DNA of 57,252 bases from NCBI RefSeq assembly GCF_001592935.1, contig NZ_LRDB01000014.1, positions 1-57,252 of the forward strand, read 5' to 3'. The notes below the pieces were generated by a model, which searched no databases, had not been told where the DNA came from, and saw nothing but the letters and a program-made list of their open reading frames with translations. The stretch is from Roseivirga echinicomitans. Lineage in GTDB: Bacteria > Bacteroidota > Bacteroidia > Cytophagales > Cyclobacteriaceae. The position numbers and the translations under genes were made by a program. Below are positions 26,313 through 35,280 of this stretch, one piece after another (positions within the stretch are counted from its first letter, which is position 1; the number at the start of each line of letters is the position of its first letter).

Positions 26313-29165
26313 TCATTCCCCCATCCCTCCAATAAATGTATCTACGAAGTCGACCATTTTGTCAACGATGCGCTCTATGGTAGTTCGTTTTTGAGCGAGC
26401 TTTGGCTTGGCTCCTTCAATCATGTTGAGAACGTCTGTACCTAATGGCTTGCGTTCTGTGAATAGATATTGATCTATCGAGGCCTGTAAAAGTTCAGGGT
26501 TTAGTTGTTCTTCATCTGCCAACTGACTAAGTGCTTTGCTACGCTCTTCTGTCCAGAAAGACTCGAAGACCTCATCAATCTGATCCATGTCTTCGACATT
26601 AGGCAGACTCTCATGAATGAACTTTTCTATCAACTCCTTTTTGCTCCTCAATTGAGCATCCCCGGCAATAGCATCGATAATCTCTTTTTTACGCTTCTCA
26701 TGATCCTCTGCTTTTGCTCCTTTCAATTGAGCCAATAGCTTAAGAATATAGGCTACATTAATTTCATCTCTATGAATGAGCTCTAATTCAAAGTCTACAT
26801 CATCGAGAATAGAAACCTTCTCTTTCTGACGGTCATTGCGGACTTTATCGTGAATGTCTAAGTATTTGCTTTTGTAGTCTTCAAACTCCTGCGAATCTAT
26901 GCCTATTTCCTCCTCATCGAAATCTGCAAAACCACTGAGTACATTTTTCAAACGCAAGAGTTCTCTAAATGCCTTCACAAACTCAAACTCCTCCTCCTCA
27001 GAAGGCAATGCATCGACACTGCCTACTGTTGGAGCAATCTCTTTCATCTTCTCTAAAGCAGCTTTGAACTTGTCGATGTAGTTCTCATAAGGCTCCATCA
27101 AAATCACCTCTCGGGCATCTTTGTTAGAGAATAGGGCTATGGCATCGTCTGTGGCTTTTTTAAGGTTTCTGAAGCAGACAATATTACCCTGCGACTTTGT
27201 TTCATCAAGCGTTCTGTTGGTTCGTGAAAAGGCTTGAATAAGGCCGTGATATTTGAGGTTCTTATCTACAAAAATGGTGTTCAGTTTTTTGCTATCGAAA
27301 CCTGTTAAGAACATATTCACCACGAGCAAAATATCCACTTCACCTTTCTTTACTCGACTTGAAATGTCATTGTAATAGTCATAGAATGACTTACTATCTC
27401 TGGTCGAATACTTGACACCAAACATCTTGTTATAGTCATCTATGAATTCATCGAGCTTTTCACGGGAATGTTTATCGAGCCCATAAAGCACTCTTGGGTC
27501 TTCCGCTACGGAAACCTCCTCACCTATTTGCCCATCAGCATTGGCATCTTCTTCATTGGGATTGTAACTGAAAATCGTAGCGATTTTAAGATTATGCTTA
27601 CCCTCAGCTTTGGCTGCCTTGAACAGCTCGTAGTAATGAATGAGACTCTTTACACCACTTACACAGAACATAGCTGTAAATCGCTTGCTATGTGTCTTTC
27701 GGTCGTGATTGAGCGCCACATAGTCAACAATCTTTCTGAGACGTTCAGGGCTCTCCAAAAGCTCCTTGGTGTCGATGTCCTCTACCTCAATGTCAATATC
27801 GTTTCGGCTGCCTTCTTTCTCTCTGTATCGGCCTACATACTCGATTGAAAACTTGAGTACGTTTTCATCTCTAATGGCATCGGTGATTACATATTTGTGA
27901 AGACACTCTTCAAAGAGGTCTTTGGTGGTTCTCTTGCCTTTCTCATTTTTTGCTGCGTTTTCAGCAAATATCGGTGTGCCTGTGAAACCGAACATCTGGG
28001 CTTCCTGAAACCAATCCTTAATTTTCTCATGTGTATCGCCAAACTGAGAACGGTGACATTCATCAAAAATGAAGACAATCTTTTTGTCTTTCTGATGCTC
28101 CATTCTGGTGGTGTACCGCTTTTTAGAAATGGCAGTATTGAGCTTTTGAATGGTGGTGACAATCAAAGGCGTATCATCAGAAAACTGTTTTACTAAGATC
28201 TCTGTATTATCTGTTGAGCTGACACTGTCTTTTTGAAAGCTATTGTATTCTTTGGCCGTTTGGAAATCAAGGTCTTTTCTATCGACTACAAACACTACTT
28301 TATGCACCTTGGGTAATTTCATTAAAACCTGCGCTGCTTTGAAAGAGGTAAGCGTTTTGCCTGAGCCTGTGGTGTGCCAGATATAACCGTTTTTGGTAGA
28401 GTTCTTAACACGATCAATGATGGCCTCCACTGCATAAAACTGGTATGGCCTGAGGATCATCAGCGCCTTCATGGTTTCATTGATGACTACATACTTGCAA
28501 ATCATCTTGCTCATGTGGCAAGGCTCTAGAAACTCTTGAGTAAAGGCCTCTAGGTTGGTGATAATGTTATTCTCTTTATCCGACCAATAAAAGGTGTTTT
28601 TAAAGCTCTCACGTTTTTGATTAGAGAAGTACTTAGTGTTTACGCCATTACTGATCACATAAAACTGCACGTACTGAAACAAGCCTAAAGAAGCTCCAAA
28701 CGAATGCTTTTGGTAACGCTTTACTTGGTTGAATGCCTCTTTCAGTTCTATCCCCCTCCGCTTGAGTTCAATTTGAGCAATGGGAATACCATTCATAAGC
28801 AGAGTAACATCGTAGCGGTTTTTGTACTTGCCTTCCATAGCGACCTGATTGGTAACTTGGAAGATATTCTGGCACCAATGCTCTTGCTGAATAAACTCTA
28901 GGTAAATACTTTCTCCGTTCTCTTTGGTGAGCTGGAATTTATCTCGAAGGGTTTTGGCTTTATCGAAAACTGAACCTTTGCTCAATTGATTAATGACCTG
29001 AGCAAACTCCTTTTGAGTTAAGGAAACACCATTGTGCTTCTCTAATTGAGTTTTAAGGTTAGCCAAAAGATCACCCTCGTCCTTAATGGTGACGAATTGA
29101 TACTTGAGCCCTTGTAATTGCTCAATCAGTTTATTCTCTAATGCCTGCTCTGGTTGTATGGTCAT
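26313..29165 (-). CDS. hsdR: Type I restriction enzyme, R subunit
   Basis: 950 aa. The N-terminal PD-(D/E)xK nuclease is seen in NRYDVTLLMNGIPIAQIELK (Asp and Glu-x-Lys). The SF2 motor follows: Walker A HTTGSGKT, motif II DECHRSQ, motif III GFTGTP, motif VI region QAFSRTNR. A helical C-terminal part that binds the methylase completes it. In complex with HsdM and HsdS it translocates unmodified DNA and cleaves at a distance. The ATG at 29165 overlaps the stop of the previous gene (ATGA). It belongs to one minus-strand operon with hsdM and hsdS, but is separated from hsdS by three accessory genes. No disruption is seen, so it should be active. Confidence 0.96.
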   Translation of the reverse strand: MTIQPEQALENKLIEQLQGLKYQFVTIKDEGDLLANLKTQLEKHNGVSLTQKEFAQVINQLSKGSVFDKAKTLRDKFQLTKENGESIYLEFIQQEHWCQNIFQVTNQVAMEGKYKNRYDVTLLMNGIPIAQIELKRRGIELKEAFNQVKRYQKHSFGASLGLFQYVQFYVISNGVNTKYFSNQKRESFKNTFYWSDKENNIITNLEAFTQEFLEPCHMSKMICKYVVINETMKALMILRPYQFYAVEAIIDRVKNSTKNGYIWHTTGSGKTLTSFKAAQVLMKLPKVHKVVFVVDRKDLDFQTAKEYNSFQKDSVSSTDNTEILVKQFSDDTPLIVTTIQKLNTAISKKRYTTRMEHQKDKKIVFIFDECHRSQFGDTHEKIKDWFQEAQMFGFTGTPIFAENAAKNEKGKRTTKDLFEECLHKYVITDAIRDENVLKFSIEYVGRYREKEGSRNDIDIEVEDIDTKELLESPERLRKIVDYVALNHDRKTHSKRFTAMFCVSGVKSLIHYYELFKAAKAEGKHNLKIATIFSYNPNEEDANADGQIGEEVSVAEDPRVLYGLDKHSREKLDEFIDDYNKMFGVKYSTRDSKSFYDYYNDISSRVKKGEVDILLVVNMFLTGFDSKKLNTIFVDKNLKYHGLIQAFSRTNRTLDETKSQGNIVCFRNLKKATDDAIALFSNKDAREVILMEPYENYIDKFKAALEKMKEIAPTVGSVDALPSEEEEFEFVKAFRELLRLKNVLSGFADFDEEEIGIDSQEFEDYKSKYLDIHDKVRNDRQKEKVSILDDVDFELELIHRDEINVAYILKLLAQLKGAKAEDHEKRKKEIIDAIAGDAQLRSKKELIEKFIHESLPNVEDMDQIDEVFESFWTEERSKALSQLADEEQLNPELLQASIDQYLFTERKPLGTDVLNMIEGAKPKLAQKRTTIERIVDKMVDFVDTFIGGMGE

Positions 29166-29848
29166 ACATTAAAATTTTTAAACTCCATACTCAATATCTT
29201 TTCAAACTCTTCTTTGCTGTTTCTTCCTTCATAAATCTTGGCTCTTCTATACCAACTTCGAAATGTGGGATGCCCTACCCTTTTTACATTTCCTTCAATG
29301 GTCCATCCATTTTCTTTACCATAAGAATCATGAGCAACCTTACTAAGGAAAATCACAAGTACTGGATTCAGAATTTGAACTAGATATTTATAAAATTCAT
29401 AAGCTAGCTTATGATCTTCTGAAGTTAAATCATATTTAATAGTTTCTCTTTCTTCTTCAGCTGGCCTTTGAAAATAGTTGTAATAACTAACTTCTTTATA
29501 GGCCTTTATCTTTGTTTCATAGCCAAATACATTTTGGATGCTCTGTGCAATATTAGTATGAATCGAGTGCCCCCATTTTTCCATTACTCCTTCAACATTT
29601 GCTCTGGTATTGGTCCAATTAAAAATGTGGCCGTCATTCAATGACTTTAGATATTCTACATCATTCCATTCAGAATAACCAATCTGATGATTATACTTTG
29701 CAGGTATATAATGCGACTCTGCAATCAACAAGGCTTTATGAGGACTTTCATTCCACTCTGCTCCAATAAAGGGAAGTAACTGTGGATGCCTTTTAAGGTG
29801 ATCAAATTGATTAATTAGTAGTTCATCGTATTGTGTGGTATAGTTCAT
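29162..29848 (-). CDS. Uracil-DNA-glycosylase-superfamily-like protein in the restriction operon
   Basis: 228 aa. The early strand ALLIAESHYIP corresponds to motif I of UDG-like folds, and the late VGHPTFRSW to motif II (HPS-type loop). YYNYFQRP and LNPVLVIFLSKVAHDSY lie between, in the expected order. I assign the superfamily with moderate confidence; whether it removes bases is unknown, since motif I lacks the usual Gln/Asp. Its stop overlaps the hsdR start (ATGA), so the two are translationally coupled. A base-recognising or excising protein inside a restriction operon could act on modified phage DNA; that is inference. Confidence 0.65.
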   Translation of the reverse strand: MNYTTQYDELLINQFDHLKRHPQLLPFIGAEWNESPHKALLIAESHYIPAKYNHQIGYSEWNDVEYLKSLNDGHIFNWTNTRANVEGVMEKWGHSIHTNIAQSIQNVFGYETKIKAYKEVSYYNYFQRPAEEERETIKYDLTSEDHKLAYEFYKYLVQILNPVLVIFLSKVAHDSYGKENGWTIEGNVKRVGHPTFRSWYRRAKIYEGRNSKEEFEKILSMEFKNFNV

Positions 29849-29854
29849 TACTGC

Positions 29855-31090
29855 TTATTTGAATTTCCTAAATGCTTGAGCAGTCTGATAAATACCATAC
29901 CCGATAAAAACTCGCCCTAGCAGGTCAAAGAGATAGAACCCGTTATAGAGCTCAAATTTTTCACAGAACTCTTGTCCTAGGTAATCAAACCTATGTATTG
30001 GCAATAAAAAGTATGCGTAGTTAGCTATTTCACTTCGCACAATATTTGGGTCAAAATTCCAAGCAAATTCGTATTTCGAGGTACCAAGAAGACTTAAGTA
30101 GAAAAAAAGCGCCCCAACTAGTAAAGTAAACAGCACTCCTTGGACATAGGCCGCACCATAGTAATTTGACATCCAGTTTAAACGGAGAATACCGATATTA
30201 AAAATACTTTTCCATTTCTCGATTAAAAACCTAAACCAAGGCTCTTTCTTCCCTTTGATATCCTTTTTTCGTAACCGGTATAAATTGATTCTTTGTTCTA
30301 CAAGAAGTGTTTTCTTCTCAAGTACCTTAAATGGTATTGATTCAACAGTATTGCTTGTTTTTTCATATTGCTCTTTAAAGAGCCTGAGTGTTTCTCTCTT
30401 ATTCTTTATCGGAATATCTCCATTCTTGCTGACTGCGTCTTCGAACTCATCATCATTTAACTTTCTCTTTAGAGATTTGAAGTCACTAACCCGAAGGTCA
30501 AACGCTCCTATCTGACCGGGAATTATTGCTAAAGACAAATCAAGCCCCTTTCTAAAAACAGTGCCTCTAAAAAGTATTAAGTGATTAATTAGAGAATAAG
30601 TGAATAGAACATTCTTCTCGAAAATAGCAGCTGAAAAAACTGCTACTTTTAAAAAGTCAGTCTTGTAGAAGATTGTTTCTTGAAAAAAATGAGTTCTCCA
30701 GAAATCTACTAACCCCTCAAATTTTGTATTTCTGAAGTTGGTCTTCTTGTGGAATCGACAACCCCTGAATCTTACTTTACCTGTGAACCTCGAGTTTTGC
30801 AAAGAAACATCTTCAAAAAAGTCACAACCTTCAAAGGTTACATTTCTGTTTGAAGTTGTGACCTTCACGTAAGATTTAAAATGGCAGTTTTTAAAGACAA
30901 CCTCATTGAGGTCAGCAGGTGTTGGGTAACGTCTATTGCAAAATGAATTTGGTCGGAGGCTTTGCCCTTCTTCAAATGAGAACTCATAGTTTTCAAAAAA
31001 ATTAATAGCCCGGTACTTTTTAAAGTCCACAGCATCACAAAGGGCGAATACATCCTCATGGTCAACAATTAGTAATTTCTCTTTTTCCAT
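29855..31090 (-). CDS. Pentapeptide-repeat-like membrane protein, accessory gene of the restriction operon
   Basis: 411 aa from the ATG at 31090. Residues about 45-215 form degenerate pentapeptide repeats with Phe/Leu every fifth residue (VVFKNCHFKS, VTFEGCDFFE, VRFRGCRFHK, TNFRNTKFEG, VDFWRTHFFQ), expected to fold as a right-handed beta-helix. A charged helical linker follows, then at least two C-terminal membrane segments (GVLFTLLVGALFFYLSLL and a helix near the end). Similar repeat-plus-membrane proteins occur among phage-defence genes, where the membrane part may act as an effector; the exact role is unknown. The start lies immediately after a duplicated hsdS 3' end, showing that it once followed hsdS directly. 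Confidence 0.75.
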   Translation of the reverse strand: MEKEKLLIVDHEDVFALCDAVDFKKYRAINFFENYEFSFEEGQSLRPNSFCNRRYPTPADLNEVVFKNCHFKSYVKVTTSNRNVTFEGCDFFEDVSLQNSRFTGKVRFRGCRFHKKTNFRNTKFEGLVDFWRTHFFQETIFYKTDFLKVAVFSAAIFEKNVLFTYSLINHLILFRGTVFRKGLDLSLAIIPGQIGAFDLRVSDFKSLKRKLNDDEFEDAVSKNGDIPIKNKRETLRLFKEQYEKTSNTVESIPFKVLEKKTLLVEQRINLYRLRKKDIKGKKEPWFRFLIEKWKSIFNIGILRLNWMSNYYGAAYVQGVLFTLLVGALFFYLSLLGTSKYEFAWNFDPNIVRSEIANYAYFLLPIHRFDYLGQEFCEKFELYNGFYLFDLLGRVFIGYGIYQTAQAFRKFK

Positions 31091-31095
31091 ATCAC

Positions 31096-31147
31096 ACAAA
31101 CATCTGCTGCAACAGCCCTTTTTTAAAGTCCTTCATTTGATCGATTT
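31096..31147. repeat. Duplicated hsdS 3' end (copy A)
   Basis: 52 bp matching 31828-31879 at 49 positions. On the minus strand it still reads IDQMKDFKKGLLQQMFV-stop, a copy of the HsdS C-terminus. It flanks the 31160-31795 gene together with the real hsdS end. Confidence 0.9.
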
Positions 31148-31159
31148 AAATTTGAGCCG

Positions 31160-31795
31160 TTAGCCTATCATTTTATGAATACTAAGAATAAAATTCTGTT
31201 TAGACTCCAATACTTTTTCAAGCAGTTCCTTGGAGTTAACATTTGTTGTACCGTAAACAAACAGATCTCCGATAGCTTTCAAAATTTTCTGTGGTGAAGC
31301 CTTTTTTTCACTTTTCTCTGTTCTTTGAACATTTAAGCTTCCATCATTGATATGATCTCGAAGTTCATTGAGAATTTTTAAGAAAGCTCTCGTTTCTGCT
31401 TTACCTACCAACTTTTCTTCAAAAAAGAATGAAGCATATTCTATACTTGACTTAAATTCATTGAGGTGAATTTGGAAGTTAGTATCTAGTTGTATTAAGT
31501 CAGGTTTCTTTTCACCGAGAGAGACGTGCACTAAATTGATAAGCACATTTGATTTTTTTATAAGTCCTTCAGATAATTGAAGTCTAATTTTCTTTAATTC
31601 TACTGCCTTCTCATCCCAAACTTTAAAAGCAAACTGACTAAGCGTAAACCCTAAACCAATCAAAGCCAAGACCAAAGGATACCTAAACTCTTTGTCTTCA
31701 GGGATTTGGTTAGCATACAGCAGATAAGCCAAAAATAGAGAAAACACAAAAATCAGCAGCGCAATTAAAACACGGTATTTAACCCAATTACTCAT
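31160..31795 (-). CDS. Two-helix membrane protein inserted behind hsdS
   Basis: 211 aa, not recognised. Two N-terminal membrane helices (about residues 8-28 and 38-58) with a short loop are followed by a long cytoplasmic helical region rich in Lys and Glu, including QRTEKSEKKASP. The layout (two helices plus a soluble helical domain) is common among membrane effectors in defence islands, but no motif proves this. It is bracketed by two 52-bp direct repeats of the hsdS 3' end, so it forms a separable 0.7-kb cassette within the restriction operon. Confidence 0.7.
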   Translation of the reverse strand: MSNWVKYRVLIALLIFVFSLFLAYLLYANQIPEDKEFRYPLVLALIGLGFTLSQFAFKVWDEKAVELKKIRLQLSEGLIKKSNVLINLVHVSLGEKKPDLIQLDTNFQIHLNEFKSSIEYASFFFEEKLVGKAETRAFLKILNELRDHINDGSLNVQRTEKSEKKASPQKILKAIGDLFVYGTTNVNSKELLEKVLESKQNFILSIHKMIG

Positions 31796-31823
31796 TATTC
31801 AATAAATATTACTTATCATTCAT

Positions 31824-33122
31824 TTATACAAACATCTGCTGCAATAGCCCTTTTTTAAAGCCCTTCATTTGATTGATTTCCTTATCAAATCCTTGAAGTT
31901 TTGTATCTATTGAAGTCAGAAAATCGACTATTTTAACTTGCTCCTCCTTAATTGGCAATGATAGTTCCATTTTGACAAGGTGAGTTTTAGATATGCCTAA
32001 TACGGACACTCCAGTTGCTAATCTCATAATTTGCCTCCTTATATCTACCGTTTGAAATAGGTAGCCTTTAAACCCCAAAGTGAAGTTCTTATCAATGTCC
32101 CTTCCTATGTAGGTATGTAAGCCCGCAACAACAAACTCATTATTGAGGTCAATTAATTCGATCGCTTTACCAATATCCTTGTAGTCTTCACTGGCATCTG
32201 CGATTATCAAATCACCTTCTTGGCAAAATTGCTCAGCCTTTATCTTTGACGTATCCACTTCTTCATTAATGAATGGAACCTCCTCATCATTTAACTTAAA
32301 GTTAGACCTGAACTTGGTATGTATATCGCCATAATGAATGTTCTTAATCGATCCCGATTCGTAGTTAAGCAGACTTCTAGAGAAGGAATTTGTACCAAAA
32401 AACTCAATCACCCCCCCCAACCTCTTCTCCTCCCAACCTGGAAAGCTTGTACCATCTGGGCGTTTAAAGCGGAGCTCTGGGTTGGTTTGGCCTGCTTTTG
32501 GAAAGAGCTTTTGCATTACCCCTTTTTTGTAGGTTTCGAGCTTTTCTTTTTTGGCGGTGAGCAAACGGATCTTCTCATCTACCGCACTTAAAAAATCAGC
32601 AATTTTATCCTGTTCTTCAATTTTAGGATAATTGAGTTTAGTATTAAGAATGAACTTCTGGGAAATATTTGTTTGTGATGTAGCCAACCCACTATACTTA
32701 CTCATCAATTGTTTTTGAGCCTTCCTTGTACCTAATAAAATTGCAAAGAACTTGTGATTATTACCTCCAACTCGAACTCTAATTATCTTATCAGATAACA
32801 TTAATTTATTTCTAACTAGGCCCACATAGGCAACAACACCAACCCGATTGGTTGGACCTGCTCTTGTAATTAGAATATCATTTTCAACTACTTCGATCTC
32901 CTTTCTCGCCTCTAATTTCTCTGGTAACTTCTTATTTTCTTTTTCATCAAAACCTCCCCAAACCACCGAGGTAGTTTTTAATACTCCCCATTCATTATTC
33001 GTAGCACTTCTTTCTTCACATTGGGGACTCCAACCTGATTCTATAACACTTACCTCAGAATCTAACCTAGCTTCCTTCCAAGGCTCACTATACCCTTTAA
33101 ACCTTAATTTAGGAACAATCAT
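31824..33122 (-). CDS. hsdS: Type I restriction-modification specificity subunit
   Basis: 432 aa. Two target-recognition domains (about residues 1-150 and 225-380) are separated by conserved helical spacers. The central one reads KIRLLTAKKEKLETYKKGVMQKLF and the C-terminal one DKEINQMKGFKKGLLQQMFV. HsdS selects the bipartite methylation/cleavage site. Its ATG follows the hsdM stop by 2 bases. A run of eight G in the coding strand (32411-32418) lies at the start of the second half (EKRLGGVIEFF). Slippage there would remove the second recognition domain and alter specificity, as in the gonococcal NgoAV system. Confidence 0.95.
   Translation of the reverse strand: MIVPKLRFKGYSEPWKEARLDSEVSVIESGWSPQCEERSATNNEWGVLKTTSVVWGGFDEKENKKLPEKLEARKEIEVVENDILITRAGPTNRVGVVAYVGLVRNKLMLSDKIIRVRVGGNNHKFFAILLGTRKAQKQLMSKYSGLATSQTNISQKFILNTKLNYPKIEEQDKIADFLSAVDEKIRLLTAKKEKLETYKKGVMQKLFPKAGQTNPELRFKRPDGTSFPGWEEKRLGGVIEFFGTNSFSRSLLNYESGSIKNIHYGDIHTKFRSNFKLNDEEVPFINEEVDTSKIKAEQFCQEGDLIIADASEDYKDIGKAIELIDLNNEFVVAGLHTYIGRDIDKNFTLGFKGYLFQTVDIRRQIMRLATGVSVLGISKTHLVKMELSLPIKEEQVKIVDFLTSIDTKLQGFDKEINQMKGFKKGLLQQMFV
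31828..31879. repeat. hsdS 3' end (copy B, in the gene)
   Basis: The genuine end of hsdS; partner of the 52-bp repeat at 31096-31147. Same orientation, 680 bp between the copies. Confidence 0.9.
32411..32418 (-). repeat. G8 homopolymer in hsdS (possible phase-variation tract)
   Basis: Eight consecutive G in the coding strand, codons TTG GGG GGG GTG. As sequenced the gene is in frame. Tracts of this length in genes are prone to slipped-strand changes. Confidence 0.8.
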
Positions 33123-33124
33123 AC

Positions 33125-34729
33125 TTACACTTTCACAGGTGAATCAATCCCTAATTCTGAACAGTAGTCGGCTATCTTTTGGTCGATAGCAGTCATTTGT
33201 CCTTCTAAATCAGCCAAGTCTTTACTTACTGTTTGTAAGTCAATAGTCTCCTCTTCTTCAAAGGTGTCTACATAGCGAGGGATATTGAGGTTATAGTCGT
33301 TTTCTTTGATCTCTTCAAGGCTGGCTACATAACTGTACTTTTCTTCTAGCTCACCACTTGGCACTCCTTCCACTACATAATTGCGGTAAGTCTCAATAAT
33401 CTTATCAAGGTCTTTTAAGCGAAGGTTATTCTGGTTTTTAGACTTTTCGAAATGTTGGCTGGCATCAATAAATAATACCTGATCGGGATGTTCCTTACAC
33501 TTTTTAAACACCAAAATACTGGTGGGGATTGAAGTACCATAGAAGATATTGGCAGGCAAACCGATCACAGCATCGAGCCAATTTCTATCTTCAATTAAAT
33601 ACTTTCTAATATGGCCTTCGGCTGCGCCTCTAAACAAAACCCCATGAGGCAATACGCAAGCCATAGTGCCATTCTCATGTAAATGGTAAAGCATGTGCTG
33701 CACAAAGGCAAAGTCGGCCTTAGAGCTTGGCGCCAACTTACCGTATTGGCTAAAACGGTCGTCTGTCATATGCAAGCTGCTGGCACTCCAATTAGCAGAG
33801 AATGGAGGATTGGCCACCACGGCCTCAAACTGATGTTCTAAATGCTGCGGATGTTCTAAAGTATCTTCTTGCCGAATATCGAATTTAGCAAAGTGCACCC
33901 CATGCAAAATCATGTTCATGCGAGCTAAATTATAGGTGGTACGGTTCAACTCTTGACCGTAGAAATGGCCTACTTCCTCCACCTCTTTGGCTACACGCAA
34001 TAAGAGCGAACCACTACCACAGGTAGGATCATACACAGATTTAAGTCGGGTTTTACCCACAGTGACCAATCGGGCCAAAATGGTAGAAACCTCTTGCGGA
34101 GTATAGAACTCCCCTGCTTTCTTCCCTGCGCCAGAAGCAAACTGTCCGATGAGGTATTCATAGGCATCGCCTAGCACATCGGAATTAGCGTCTTCTAGCT
34201 TAAAATCAATTTTGTCTAAGTGGCCAAGTACTTTTACAATCAGGTCGTTTTTGGCTTTTTCTGTTCTACCGAGTTTGGTAGATGTCAAGTCGAGGTCTTC
34301 AAAGAGCTTATTGAAATCATCTTCCGATTCCGTGCCCATGGTACTCTGCTCAATGTAGTTGAGAATATTGGTGAGGTCTTCTAGGATAAAGCTGCTATCG
34401 CCTTCTTCTGCCCTGCTGGCTCCTTTATTGGCAATGGCACTAAATAGCTGTGCTGGTTTAAGGAAGTAACCGAGCTCTTCTAAAGCCTCAGCTTGCAAAA
34501 AGCTGAGCATTTCATTTCCATCGGGGGTGCCTTCTATCAGTTCTTCATATTGTAAACCATCTTCTTGCAATTGCTCATTGGCGAAGAGGTACATTTTCTC
34601 AGAAAGGTATTTATAGAAAATAAAGCCAAGGATATAGTCACGGAATTCATCCGCATCCATTTTGCCTCTTAGCTCATTGGCAATATTCCAGAGTTGTTGT
34701 TGTAGTTGTTTTTTTTGGTCGTCAGACAT
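33125..34729 (-). CDS. hsdM: Type I restriction-modification DNA methyltransferase
   Basis: 534 aa. An N-terminal helical HsdM_N domain (about 5-150) is followed by the N6-adenine methyltransferase core. The SAM-binding motif YDPTCGSGSLLL is near residue 220 and the catalytic NPPF (ANPPFSANW) near 307. A C-terminal helical tail contacts HsdS. It methylates adenine in both half-sites. The ATG at 34729 begins MSDDQKKQLQQQLWNIANEL, typical of the family. It is followed directly by hsdS. Confidence 0.97.
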   Translation of the reverse strand: MSDDQKKQLQQQLWNIANELRGKMDADEFRDYILGFIFYKYLSEKMYLFANEQLQEDGLQYEELIEGTPDGNEMLSFLQAEALEELGYFLKPAQLFSAIANKGASRAEEGDSSFILEDLTNILNYIEQSTMGTESEDDFNKLFEDLDLTSTKLGRTEKAKNDLIVKVLGHLDKIDFKLEDANSDVLGDAYEYLIGQFASGAGKKAGEFYTPQEVSTILARLVTVGKTRLKSVYDPTCGSGSLLLRVAKEVEEVGHFYGQELNRTTYNLARMNMILHGVHFAKFDIRQEDTLEHPQHLEHQFEAVVANPPFSANWSASSLHMTDDRFSQYGKLAPSSKADFAFVQHMLYHLHENGTMACVLPHGVLFRGAAEGHIRKYLIEDRNWLDAVIGLPANIFYGTSIPTSILVFKKCKEHPDQVLFIDASQHFEKSKNQNNLRLKDLDKIIETYRNYVVEGVPSGELEEKYSYVASLEEIKENDYNLNIPRYVDTFEEEETIDLQTVSKDLADLEGQMTAIDQKIADYCSELGIDSPVKV

Positions 34730-34766
34730 AATTTAAATTAGATGGCTTCAAGCTATAATTAACAAA

Positions 34767-35108
34767 TTAAGTATTGAAGAGGTGATCACTATTATCCTTA
34801 ATGATATCCTCAACATTTTTAGCATGATCTCTTGTTTTAGTCGCCAATGTACGAAACTCCAAGTTCGACCAATTTTTCAAAATAAATTTTCGCTTATCCT
34901 CATTATTTCTAGTACCGACTCCGTAAGGCTTTGGGTATAGAGATTTCATTCTTTTCTGACATTCCACGCCAATACCAAAAAGTATTTTGCGCTTTGTTCC
35001 TACTTCTCGAATTTGATAAACTCCAGACCCTTGAGGCCCTTCTATATTTCTACAATCTTCGGGCCTTGGCATTTTTCGCCATGAAGACCAATTCTCGTTT
35101 TCAATCAT
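34767..35108 (-). CDS. GIY-YIG-like small protein upstream of hsdM
   Basis: 113 aa. GSGVYQIRE and KILFGIGVECQKRMKSLYP resemble the two strands of a GIY-YIG fold (GVY and FGIG in place of GIY and YIG, followed by an Arg). AKNVEDIIKDN near the end may supply the Glu and Asn. The motifs are divergent, so it may be an inactive or specialised member. It lies 37 bases upstream of hsdM on the same strand and is likely the first gene of the operon. A role as a controller or accessory nuclease of the restriction system is possible but not shown. Confidence 0.6.
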   Translation of the reverse strand: MIENENWSSWRKMPRPEDCRNIEGPQGSGVYQIREVGTKRKILFGIGVECQKRMKSLYPKPYGVGTRNNEDKRKFILKNWSNLEFRTLATKTRDHAKNVEDIIKDNSDHLFNT

Positions 35109-35280
35109 TCATATTCATTTAAGTACTCAATGGCAATATTCCAGAGTTATTATCGCTGACTATTTTTAGTCCACAGACATTGTGCATTATGGAAAAGCAA
35201 TTAATCTACGGCATTGAAAATTATTAAGCAACTTCAATTAAATAAGAAATGAATTATATTGAACCTTCAACCGCGCAATA

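Noticed and set aside
31096-31147. Inverted hsdS cassette for shuffling of recognition domains
   Set aside because: The repeat is direct, only 52 bp, and contains no recognition-domain sequence; no recombinase is adjacent, so inversion-type switching is not supported.
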